Assembly (NCBI GenBank): GCA_025965155.1
Contig: JAOPXN010000099.1
Span: 1-64,000 of the forward strand
Origin: Propionibacteriaceae bacterium
GTDB taxonomy: Bacteria > Actinomycetota > Actinomycetes > Propionibacteriales > Propionibacteriaceae
Direction: 5' to 3'
Length of the DNA stretch: 64,000 nucleotides
This document shows, in pieces, positions 27,142-35,526 of this stretch (position 1 is its first letter; each line of letters starts with the position of its first letter). The notes below the pieces were generated by a model. That model made no database searches and was not told where the DNA came from. It worked only from the letters and a program-made list of their open reading frames with translations. The position numbers were made by a program, and so were the translations under genes.

Positions 27142-29753
27142 CGGGTCCGGCTGCCCGCCGTTGAGGCCACCGGACCGGCGGCCGAGCCGGTGAGCTTCTG
27201 GTGCCGGACCCTGGTCGTCTGTGCCGCCGACAGCATTGCGTCGGCGAGAGATTTCACGTCGCGGGCTACCAGACTGACCCGCGCAAGCCGGAGCAGGTCG
27301 TCCGAACCTGCGTACTCGACGCTGATGATCTTTAGACCTAGGCTGCTGGCCTCGACGGCCTCGAGCGGCAGGGCGTCGTAGGCGCTGGAAAGGACGAAGC
27401 AGTCGCACGCCTGCACCAACGGCGCCGAGTCGATGGTCACGTCGGTGAGGAGCCGCACCGCTCCATCGAGCTCGTAGTTGTGGATCAGTTTGGCGATCCA
27501 CCGCTCCAGCCGGCCGTGCCCGATGATCACCAACTGGCTGTCGGGGTTCGCCCGGTGCACCTGCGCGAAGGCACGCAGCAGCAGACGATGGTCCTTGCCC
27601 GGGCTCAGGTCGCCATGGGTCACGAAGGTGCAGTGGTCCGGCGCCGGCAGGCTGTAGGTCGCCAGCAGCTGACGCCGCTGCAGCTCCGCCCCGACCACGT
27701 CGAGCCCGACCTGCCGCACCAAGCTGTCGAGCACGGCCACCGCGTCCCCTCCATCGAACTCGAAACCTGCCCCGGCTGAGGCAAGCGGGCCCGAGGCCGC
27801 CCGGACGACCGCTGCCGGGTCGGCGCTGCTCGGCACCACCGTGCACTCGGCGCCGGGCACCCACGCGGCCAGCACCTCCTCGTTGACCTGCGCAGTGGTG
27901 ACCGACTCGGCGACGAGCTCGGTGTAGGCAGTCATGGCCGACAGCAGCGCAGCCGGGTTGGGCTCGTCGCTGTTGCCTCGCCGCTGGAAGTCGTCCCGCC
28001 AGGCACCGAAGTCGGTCCGCAGCCAGAGCCAACGTTGCGGCGCTGGCGCCATTCCGAGGAGCCGGGCATTCAACGGGTCCGTTCCGTCGAAATCGATCAC
28101 CCTTTGGAAGCGGGTGTTGCCGAAGCAACGGGACCACTCGTTTCCGAACACCAGCTCGACGGATTCCCGGTCCCCCTCATCCAGTCCCGCCGCACCATCT
28201 CTCAAAGCCTGCTCGACCGCCGCGGCGGTCTCCTCGTCGGTCTCCAGCTGACCGACGCGCCCGGTCACTCGAACTTCAGGCGGAAACGACGCAGCCACGT
28301 TCTCGAACTGCTGGCCTCGCAAAGTGCTGTAGACCGTGAGATCGAAACCGTCGTCCCGGAGGCTCGCACTGCGCGCGACAGCCGAGCGAAGCTGGGCCGG
28401 CTGACTCATCGACCCCACGCTGAGAAGCGCGGCCGGCGTACCGGTGGTCCGCGCTGGTCGGATATCGGTGGCGGCGCCAGCGCCGCGGAACACAAGGTCG
28501 AGGACGCGTTCAGTCGCGCCGCCATCCTCGCGGGGACAGAATCGCTGTCTGGCCTCGACGGTACGCGGGTCGGCCCCGGATCCGACGGATCCCTCGCCCC
28601 CGAGGGCATCGATGACGGACGAAGCAAGATCATCCGTCCGGTCGAACCGGGGGCCGGGCCACTCCGCCGGATTCAGGTAGACCCCGCGGGTAGCGACGTA
28701 GTGGTCGAAGTCAGGAGTGAGGAAGAAGAGCGGCCGGCCGGTGGCGAGGAAGTCGAAGAGGATGCTCGAGTAGTCGGTGACCAGCCCCTCGACGAGTCCC
28801 AGCAGCCGGTTCGTCGGACGGTCATTGGGAACCAGCACACCCTGCAGCGCCTTCTCCCGCTGTGCCGCCGCGTAGCTGCTCTGATGCACCTTGAGGAGCA
28901 CCTGGATACCGGCGGAGTCCAGCCGGTCGTTCAGGGCGCGGACCCGCTGAGCCAGCAGGGTTGCCTCGTTCAACGGCGATCGGAACGAGGAACCCTTCCA
29001 GGTCGGGGCATAGAGGACCAGCTTGCGGTCAGGGTCGAGCCGCACGCCGGCCTCGATCAGCTGCTCACGTTCCGCGGCGACCTGCGCAGCCGACACGAAC
29101 TGCCGGTCGATCCGGGGGGTGCCGGTCTCGATGATGGTGCCGGAGTAGAGGTCACGGAGCCGGTAGCCGTCGAGGTACATCCGCTCGGTCATGTACGGGC
29201 TGCTGCTCAACAAGAAGTCGGCCGAGAGGAAGTTCCGCAGCGTGTTGCGGGCCGACGTCCGCCCGTTCGGCTCGTCGAAGCCCATGTGCTTGAGCGGGGT
29301 GCCGTGCCATGTGTTCAGGTACGTCTGATCAGGGCGCTTCCGCACCGAGGCGGGAAAGGGGGAGTTGTTCACCAGGTAGCGCGCTTGCTCCATCGCCTGC
29401 CCGTACTCGGGTGACCCGGACCGGACGAAACGTACCCGGGGGTCCGCGGCGAACTCGGCCCGGGCACGGCCGAGCTGGCTCTCGTCCTCGAGGGCCCAGA
29501 CGTGCGTCAGGTGCTGCTGGTCCGGGGCGTCGAGCAGTGCTTCGAAGATCGCCTCGGGGTTGCACAGCATTCCGGCCCCGAAGAACGACTCGTAGAAGAC
29601 CGAGTCGGTGGCCCCAGCCGGACGGGCCCGGGGGTCGGGATCGGGGGAGGGGACCGGAGGTTCGCCGACGGCAGGGTCTGGCGACCCGGACGGGGCGCCA
29701 CGGTCTGGCGAACCGGACCCTGCTAGCCGCCGGAGCGTGCGGGATAAGGACAT
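27138..29753 (-). CDS. CDP-glycerol glycerophosphotransferase / GT4 glycosyltransferase fusion
   Basis: An 871-residue protein with the reverse domain order of the other fusions. After a proline/glycine-rich N-terminal ~45 residues, residues ~50-415 are TagF-like: ARYLVNNSPFP, TYLNTWHGTPLKHMG, LVLYAPTWKGS, VLLKVHQSSY and LVTDYSSILFDFLATGRP. Residues ~440-860 are a GT-B, family-4-like domain: FVTHGDLSPGKDHRLLL, LVIIGHGRLERWI, and DCFVLSSAYDALPLEAVEA in the donor-binding part. It would add polyol phosphate and a sugar to the same polymer. It lies 36 bp downstream of the 1239-residue GT2/TagF-like gene on the same strand, so both are probably in one transcript. Its low-complexity N-terminus contains a 27-nt spaced repeat. 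Confidence 0.9.
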   Translation of the reverse strand: MSLSRTLRRLAGSGSPDRGAPSGSPDPAVGEPPVPSPDPDPRARPAGATDSVFYESFFGAGMLCNPEAIFEALLDAPDQQHLTHVWALEDESQLGRARAEFAADPRVRFVRSGSPEYGQAMEQARYLVNNSPFPASVRKRPDQTYLNTWHGTPLKHMGFDEPNGRTSARNTLRNFLSADFLLSSSPYMTERMYLDGYRLRDLYSGTIIETGTPRIDRQFVSAAQVAAEREQLIEAGVRLDPDRKLVLYAPTWKGSSFRSPLNEATLLAQRVRALNDRLDSAGIQVLLKVHQSSYAAAQREKALQGVLVPNDRPTNRLLGLVEGLVTDYSSILFDFLATGRPLFFLTPDFDHYVATRGVYLNPAEWPGPRFDRTDDLASSVIDALGGEGSVGSGADPRTVEARQRFCPREDGGATERVLDLVFRGAGAATDIRPARTTGTPAALLSVGSMSQPAQLRSAVARSASLRDDGFDLTVYSTLRGQQFENVAASFPPEVRVTGRVGQLETDEETAAAVEQALRDGAAGLDEGDRESVELVFGNEWSRCFGNTRFQRVIDFDGTDPLNARLLGMAPAPQRWLWLRTDFGAWRDDFQRRGNSDEPNPAALLSAMTAYTELVAESVTTAQVNEEVLAAWVPGAECTVVPSSADPAAVVRAASGPLASAGAGFEFDGGDAVAVLDSLVRQVGLDVVGAELQRRQLLATYSLPAPDHCTFVTHGDLSPGKDHRLLLRAFAQVHRANPDSQLVIIGHGRLERWIAKLIHNYELDGAVRLLTDVTIDSAPLVQACDCFVLSSAYDALPLEAVEASSLGLKIISVEYAGSDDLLRLARVSLVARDVKSLADAMLSAAQTTRVRHQKLTGSAAGPVASTAGSRTR
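29676..29729. repeat. 27-nt spaced direct repeat in the TagF-like/GT4 gene
   Basis: A 16-nt core (one mismatch) starts at 29676 and again at 29703, exactly 27 nt apart. On the coding strand it encodes two SGSPD segments in the low-complexity N-terminus, ahead of the glycerophosphotransferase domain. Confidence 0.75.
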
Positions 29754-29789
29754 CTCAACCGCCCGACATCCTCAACTCCGACCGGTGGC

Positions 29790-32700
29790 TCACTGGCCGT
29801 CGCGCGCTCCGTCGGAGCGCTGATCCGCAGGCCAGATCCGGTCGGCGACCCGCTTGGAGGCGGAGCCGTCGTCATTCGCCGCGAACGTGGCGATGAACTT
29901 CGCGTAGCGATCCTGGTACTCCCGCTCGTACTTGGGCAGGTCCCGCATGGCGGTGACCAGCTCTTCAGTCGTACGGCAGAGCGGGCCGGGTGCCATCGTC
30001 TCGAAGTCCAGGTAGAAGCCACGGGTAGTGTCTCGGTACAGCTCCAGGTCCGGGGTGAGGAAGAAGATCGGCTTGCCGGTCACGGCGAAGTCGAACATCA
30101 CCGAGGAGTAGTCGGTGACCAGCATGTCAGCGGCCAACATCAAGTCGTTGATGTCGGGATGGCTGCTGACATCGATCACCGACGCCGGCAGTGCCGCTGC
30201 GTTAGCCGTCGTGTTGGCGTGTCCTCGGAGCAGGAACCGGGTACCGGACGGCAACCGGGAGCTCGCTACATCGAAGTCGAGATAGTTGACGAACCCGTAG
30301 CGGCGGTCCTTGGTCACCACGTTGTCGCGCCAGGTCGGCGCGTACAGCACCACGTTAGCGTTGCCCTCGATGCCCAGCTGCCGGCGGGTGGCGGCCCGTC
30401 GACGGCGCGCGGCGGCGCCCAGCAGCGAGTCGTTGCGTGGATATCCGGTGTTGACCACCGCTCCGTGGTAGTCGAACGCCTTTGCCATGGTGACCGCGGC
30501 GAATGAGTTCTGAGCCAGCAGGTAGTCCCAGTACCCGGACTCCCGCTTCATCAGCTCCCGGTAGGACAAGGACAGGTTGGCCGACGGCACGTCGTTGCCG
30601 ATCCGCTTCAGCGGTGTGCCGTGCCAGGTCTGTACGTACGTCTGATGCGGCTTCTTCCGGAAGTAGAACGGGAAGTTGTTGTTGTTCACGAGGTAGCGAG
30701 CCGAACTCAACACCTCCATCCAGGCGCGCGAGTGGATCAGCAGCGGGGTCGCGCCCGCTGGGATGGGGAGCGTGTAGTCCGCTACCGTCCAGAAGAACTC
30801 GAGCCCGGTGTTCCGGGACCGGAGCTCCTCGAACAGCGCCAGCACCGAGTCGCCGCTGGACTTTCCGTTGAAGGACTCGAACAGCACGGCATCGCGAGGT
30901 TCGACCCGATGGTCGTCGGCGAACATCTGGTGCAGTTTGCGCTGGGCCAGCCGACCTCGCTCGTCCGGCTGGAAGGGCTTCCGGACGGAGACCCAGAGCG
31001 CGGCGGCCTGCTGCGTGCGGGTAGCGTCGATTCCCTGCGCTCCGACTGCTGAGTTCCAGGGGAACGAGCGTTGCAGGTCTTCGGCAACGGGGACCCAGCG
31101 TTCCACTGTCACTTCTTCGTGTCGTGCACTGAGCCGGAAGCTGTAGCCGCCGCTGGTGAACGGCCGGCCGTCCCGTTGCGTCAACGCGACGGTGACCTGG
31201 AAGCCACGTCCGTCGGAGTCCAGACGGACTGCGCTCGACCCGGACGACCCCTTGTCGTTGGCCAGCCGGGCCAGATACTGCTGGGCGGGTGGTCCGGAAA
31301 CTCTTCCGCGCACCGTCAGCCCGGCCTCGGTCTGCTCCAGTTCCTCGACGCTGGCCCACCAGTGGTTCTGCTGCAGCCGCAGCGTACCCAGCCGGGAGCA
31401 GAGCAGCCGAAGTCGCAGATGAGCCGGGGAAGCAGCGGTGAGCTGGTGCGTTGACCCGGGCCAGATCAGCCGTACCGGTCGGTCGTCGACGACTGCCTGC
31501 ACTGACCACTGGTGCTCGGACCGCTGCAGCCGGGGGTGGTGGATCTCCGGGAAGGAGAAGCGGAACACGGCCCGGCCGGGCTCGTCGGAGGAGTTCTCGA
31601 TCTCCAGCGTGCGTCCGAGGGTCGGGCTTTCCAGGCGCAGGGTGCCGACCTCGGCCCCGGAGAGCACAACCTCAGCCTGCAGGTCGTTCAGCTCGAACTT
31701 CTCCACCGTCAGCTCATGCCTGGCCAGGTGCTGCAGCACGAGTCCCTGGACCGCGTCGAACGCGAGCGTCCACCGTCCTCGATCTCCGAGCTCGCCGACC
31801 GGCAGCCGGACGATCGGGCCACGCAGGTCACGGTCGATCAGCAGGCCGCTGCGCACGACCCCGTCGAAGTCAACGGTGGCGCGTAGGTGCCAGCCGAGAT
31901 CTGCGTCCAGATCCGGGATCTGCTCGTAGAGCCGGTGCACATCCAGGGTTGCGGCGAAACCGGAGGCAGCGTAGGAGTTCCACGCATCACCGGAGGCCTG
32001 GTCGATGCCGTCCACCGTCAGCTGCTCGACCGGCAGCTCGATCTCGGTCCCGTCGTGCTGTGAGATCGCGTGTACGACGATCCGAGCGACGCGCTCTTCC
32101 TGGTTCAGGCCGCTGATGTAGGCAAAGCCGACCACCCGCAGGTTGGGACCGTCCCACCGCAGGTCGGTGACTCTGGAGTGGAACTTCAGGTCCGGATCGC
32201 TCACCCGCAGCAGCTCCCGCTCGGGCGAGGTCTGCAGGTCGTCGAGGTAGCGGGGGCCGAGGTATGCGACACCGTCCTCGACTACGCCCGGCACCCGCCA
32301 GGTGTAGTCGGACCGCTTGAGCATGAGCTTGATCACGTCATCGCGGTTGTCCGCCATGGCGGCAAGCGTCGGCAGCCGATCGATCAGCGGCACCAGCTGC
32401 CAGGTCTCCGGGTCGACTTCGGCCGTCAGCGAGGCGACCCCGGCCTGTAGCTGCTTCCAGTAGTCCAGGTCGGTACGGGGCACCTGCTCGTAGTAGGAGC
32501 GGAGGTCGAAGCCGATCGCCTTCGCCAGCCAGCTGCGATACACGTCGGGGTCGCTGGTATCGGCCATCACCGCCGAGACGTGCTGCTTGACCAGCAGCCG
32601 GTCGGCCAGGTCACGAGGATCCGACTTCTGCTGGGTGATGGATGTCCCGTCCTCGCGGACGCGCCAGTCGTAGACGACCTCGGTCAGCACGTCAAAGGTG

Positions 32701-33509
32701 CCGTTGGCGTACGCGCGTGCTGTCGGCTCCTGGTCTTCGTACCTGATGCCCTCGGGGAAGGACTTCACCACGGAGTTGAAGAAGTCTCTGTTGAACAGCT
32801 TGTTCCAGGCGAAAACGTCCTTCAGGATCTCCGGGTGCTCGGCCAGACGGATGCCGAACCGGTCGACGTTGTGGACCTCCTTGGCCCAGTTGGGGATCCA
32901 CTTCCGGTTGCGTTCCATCCGGCGGGCTGTACCGACGACGAAGTCTGACTTCGTCTTGGAAAGGGTCCGCACCATCGTTTCCATCGCCGTCGGCGGCAGC
33001 ACATCGTCTGAGTCCGCGAAAGCGATGTAGGCGCCGGTGGCATGCGCAATCCCCGTATTGCGGGCAGCCCCCAGCCCGCGGTTCGGCTGCTGCACGATCT
33101 GCACGCGTGAGTCCCGCTCTGCGAACTTGCGGGCGATAGCGATGGAGTTGTCAGGGGACCCGTCGTCGACCAGGATGATCTGGAGGTTGCGATGAGTCTG
33201 GGCGACGATGCTCTCCAGGCATTCCCCGAAGTAGTCGGCTACGTTGTAGAACGGGACGATAAGGCTGACCAGATCCGGGGACGGTGCCGCGGGCTCGGTC
33301 GCTTTAGTGCCGGCTAGCTTGGGGCCACTCAGCTTCGAGGTAAGCGCACCGCCGCTCGGGTGCCCGGAGCCGGTCTTCCATTCCTTCAGGGTGCGACGGG
33401 CCCGGCCTACCGCCTTCTTTACGCCAGGATGTGCCCGGCGCCGCCACTGCCGGCGAAGTTCCTCAGTGATTCCGCTCAACAACCTCACAGCCCCTTCGGA
33501 TTCCGACAT
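29790..33509 (-). CDS. Large GT2 / CDP-glycerol glycerophosphotransferase fusion (1239 residues)
   Basis: The biggest gene in the window. Residues ~80-300 are a GT2 domain (VSLIVPFYNVADYFGECLES, QIILVDDGSPDNS, IAFADSDDVLP). Residues ~860-1225 are TagF-like: ARYLVNNNNFPFYFRK, TYVQTWHGTPLKRIG near 961, VVLYAPTWRDN, LLRGHANT and LVTDYSSVMFDFAVTGKP. Between them ~500 residues (about 390-850) form alternating beta-rich, immunoglobulin-like segments that I cannot assign. The first ~75 residues are basic. Such proteins couple sugar addition to polyol-phosphate transfer in teichoic-acid-like polymers. It opens a two-gene unit with the TagF-like/GT4 gene downstream. A GGAAG abuts the ATG and a TATAGT hexamer lies ~17-22 nt upstream, so the leader may be very short. 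Donor and acceptor are not predictable. Confidence 0.9.
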   Translation of the reverse strand: MSESEGAVRLLSGITEELRRQWRRRAHPGVKKAVGRARRTLKEWKTGSGHPSGGALTSKLSGPKLAGTKATEPAAPSPDLVSLIVPFYNVADYFGECLESIVAQTHRNLQIILVDDGSPDNSIAIARKFAERDSRVQIVQQPNRGLGAARNTGIAHATGAYIAFADSDDVLPPTAMETMVRTLSKTKSDFVVGTARRMERNRKWIPNWAKEVHNVDRFGIRLAEHPEILKDVFAWNKLFNRDFFNSVVKSFPEGIRYEDQEPTARAYANGTFDVLTEVVYDWRVREDGTSITQQKSDPRDLADRLLVKQHVSAVMADTSDPDVYRSWLAKAIGFDLRSYYEQVPRTDLDYWKQLQAGVASLTAEVDPETWQLVPLIDRLPTLAAMADNRDDVIKLMLKRSDYTWRVPGVVEDGVAYLGPRYLDDLQTSPERELLRVSDPDLKFHSRVTDLRWDGPNLRVVGFAYISGLNQEERVARIVVHAISQHDGTEIELPVEQLTVDGIDQASGDAWNSYAASGFAATLDVHRLYEQIPDLDADLGWHLRATVDFDGVVRSGLLIDRDLRGPIVRLPVGELGDRGRWTLAFDAVQGLVLQHLARHELTVEKFELNDLQAEVVLSGAEVGTLRLESPTLGRTLEIENSSDEPGRAVFRFSFPEIHHPRLQRSEHQWSVQAVVDDRPVRLIWPGSTHQLTAASPAHLRLRLLCSRLGTLRLQQNHWWASVEELEQTEAGLTVRGRVSGPPAQQYLARLANDKGSSGSSAVRLDSDGRGFQVTVALTQRDGRPFTSGGYSFRLSARHEEVTVERWVPVAEDLQRSFPWNSAVGAQGIDATRTQQAAALWVSVRKPFQPDERGRLAQRKLHQMFADDHRVEPRDAVLFESFNGKSSGDSVLALFEELRSRNTGLEFFWTVADYTLPIPAGATPLLIHSRAWMEVLSSARYLVNNNNFPFYFRKKPHQTYVQTWHGTPLKRIGNDVPSANLSLSYRELMKRESGYWDYLLAQNSFAAVTMAKAFDYHGAVVNTGYPRNDSLLGAAARRRRAATRRQLGIEGNANVVLYAPTWRDNVVTKDRRYGFVNYLDFDVASSRLPSGTRFLLRGHANTTANAAALPASVIDVSSHPDINDLMLAADMLVTDYSSVMFDFAVTGKPIFFLTPDLELYRDTTRGFYLDFETMAPGPLCRTTEELVTAMRDLPKYEREYQDRYAKFIATFAANDDGSASKRVADRIWPADQRSDGARDGQ

Positions 33510-33882
33510 CTTCCAGGGTCACTATATTCACAGCAGATGTGGTGGCTTCCTAACCACATCGGCGGGTGGTGTGAGGGACACTCCAGTGGGCAACCGCGGG
33601 CTTGTGCGCCGCCACAGGCCAGGGGTTGACCCGAGGTTGAGGCTCGCTTGGACGAAATCAACGATTTTCGATAACCTTGGCCGCAGGAAACGTGGACGCA
33701 GCGGGCTTTGGGGTACATGTTTCAGGTTTGTTTCGAACCCATTCCAAAATGCGTGAGGAATCGCAGCGCAACGCACGATGGCTGAGATCGGGTTCGCGGA
33801 ACTCTGGAGCCGACGAGGACTCTGACATCGATGTGCGCGGTACGCCGAGGACATCGTCGAACACGCTGAGAGGACGTTTCCC
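33510..33882. other. Gene-free divergent intergenic region, AT-richer than surroundings
   Basis: A 373-bp gap between the 1239-residue transferase gene (minus) and the second Stealth gene (plus). It is visibly richer in A+T than the genes around it, especially at 33655-33760. On the minus strand a TATAGT hexamer lies at 33526-33531, close to the start codon. No ORF with coding character was found. It most likely carries the promoters of both flanking operons; exact elements are not certain. Confidence 0.5.
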
Positions 33883-35526
33883 ATGCGGTCGTTTACGCCC
33901 CGCTCTCCCTCCGCAATTGGTCACGACCTCTATGCACGGTTCTATCGTGTTATTCGCCACATTCACCGGACGCTGTTGGGCGTGTCGCGGCCGAACCGGG
34001 CGCGGCTCGAGGTGGCGACCGGCCCGGCCAGCCGAGCGGTCATGGATCTGCTGGAGGCGAGCCTCCACGACGCCGGAATCGGCTTCACCCGCGGCGACGG
34101 AGTGCGCGAGCTGCGGCCCCGGTACCACTTCCGGATCTCCGACGCCGACCTGGTAGCCGCGGTGCTGCTGGAGGTTGAGGCGGAGACCGGCATTGAGATG
34201 TCGTGGAAAGAGCTCCGCAAGCCCCGCCGGCCGCTGTCTGAGCTGCCCGCTGCGTGCGAGGTCGAGGACGAGGTGAGGACCGTCACCAACTTCGACCTCT
34301 GGATTGCTGAGCGCGGCTCCGCTGACGACGAAGACTCGAAGTCCTTCTCGGTGGTCCAGATCGACTTCTGGCGGGAGTCGGCGAGCGCCCTGCGTGGCAG
34401 CCAGTACACCGAGGCGCCGCGGCCGAACGATGTGGTCACGAGCATGCGCTGGGCCGAGTTCGACCGGATCATCGGCGCGGACCACGGTGACCGGCTGGTC
34501 AGCCTTGACGCCGCCGACGCAGCACCGAACCTGTACTCACGGAACTTCCCGATCGACGTCGTCTACACCTGGGTCGACGACAAGGACGCCGCCTGGCGAG
34601 CCATCAAGGCCGAGTACAAGGTTGACACTCAGGGCGGCGACGGGCACGAGGGCCGCGCGGACCTGGCGGAACGGTTCCGCAACCGCGACGAGCTGAAGTA
34701 CTCGATGCGATCCATCGAGATGTTCGCTCCATTCGTCCGCAAGATCTTCATCGTCACCATGGACCAGGTGCCGGCGTGGCTGGACACCTCACATCCACAG
34801 GTTGAGGTCGTCTCGCACCGCGACATCTACTCCGATCAGTCGGCGCTCCCGACGTTCAACTCAAGCTCGATCGAGACGCAGCTGCATCACATCGAGGGGC
34901 TGTCCGAGCACTTCATCTACTTCAACGACGACATGTTCCTCGGCCGCCCTGCCTCGTGGAACGACTTCTTCCTGGCCAACGGCGCTCCCAAGTTCTTCCC
35001 GACCGGGCACTCGATCTCGGCCGAGGTGATCGATGACACCGCCGAGGAGTACCTGGTCGCCGATCGCAACGCGATCGACCTGTTCGCCCACCACTACGGG
35101 TTCGTCGTGCACAAGCCGATGGAGCATGTGCCGTACCCGGCTCGCCGCTCCATCCTGCAGGACATGGAGAACCAGTTCCAGGCCGAGTTCGACGCCTGCC
35201 AGCGGGCGCGGTTCCGGTCGTCCAAGGACATCCGGCCGATCGCGTTCATGGCTCCGCACTACGGGTTCTTCCACAACCGTGCTGTGCCGGGTCGCCTTGA
35301 CCATCGCTACCTCGCGCTGTGGAAGCCAGTGATCGACGTGCAGCTGGCCAACGTGCTGAAGAGCCGGCGCTACAAGAGCTTCTGCATCAACGACGCCGGG
35401 GTCGACCCCGAGCGCGAGCCGCTGGTGGACGCACTGGTGGCCGACTTCCTCAAGTCCTACTTCCCGCACCCGTCGTCGTTTGAGCTGCCCTCGCCGCCTA
35501 GCTCCCAGTCCGACGGGCAGGGGTAG
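33883..35526 (+). CDS. Stealth family sugar-phosphate transferase (second of three)
   Basis: A 547-residue protein. CR1 is near residue 223 (IDVVYTWVDDKDAAW). CR2 spans ~260-350 (RNRDELKYSMRSIEMFAPFV, TFNSSSIETQLHHIEGLS, YFNDDMFLGRP). CR3 is at ~405-470, and CR4 near ~500 (FCINDAGVD). It should transfer a sugar-1-phosphate to a sugar acceptor, forming a phosphodiester. The first ~215 residues are Stealth-associated but not assigned. The ATG at 33883 follows GAGAGGA. The last 70 nt overlap, in antisense, the coding end of the third Stealth gene, so the residues after FELPSP come from DNA that also encodes the other protein's conserved C-terminus. Confidence 0.93.
   Translation: MRSFTPRSPSAIGHDLYARFYRVIRHIHRTLLGVSRPNRARLEVATGPASRAVMDLLEASLHDAGIGFTRGDGVRELRPRYHFRISDADLVAAVLLEVEAETGIEMSWKELRKPRRPLSELPAACEVEDEVRTVTNFDLWIAERGSADDEDSKSFSVVQIDFWRESASALRGSQYTEAPRPNDVVTSMRWAEFDRIIGADHGDRLVSLDAADAAPNLYSRNFPIDVVYTWVDDKDAAWRAIKAEYKVDTQGGDGHEGRADLAERFRNRDELKYSMRSIEMFAPFVRKIFIVTMDQVPAWLDTSHPQVEVVSHRDIYSDQSALPTFNSSSIETQLHHIEGLSEHFIYFNDDMFLGRPASWNDFFLANGAPKFFPTGHSISAEVIDDTAEEYLVADRNAIDLFAHHYGFVVHKPMEHVPYPARRSILQDMENQFQAEFDACQRARFRSSKDIRPIAFMAPHYGFFHNRAVPGRLDHRYLALWKPVIDVQLANVLKSRRYKSFCINDAGVDPEREPLVDALVADFLKSYFPHPSSFELPSPPSSQSDGQG

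Noticed and set aside
26533-28137. 534-codon minus-strand open frame
   Set aside because: Crosses the ends of two well-supported genes and its sequence is a G/R/A-rich shadow.
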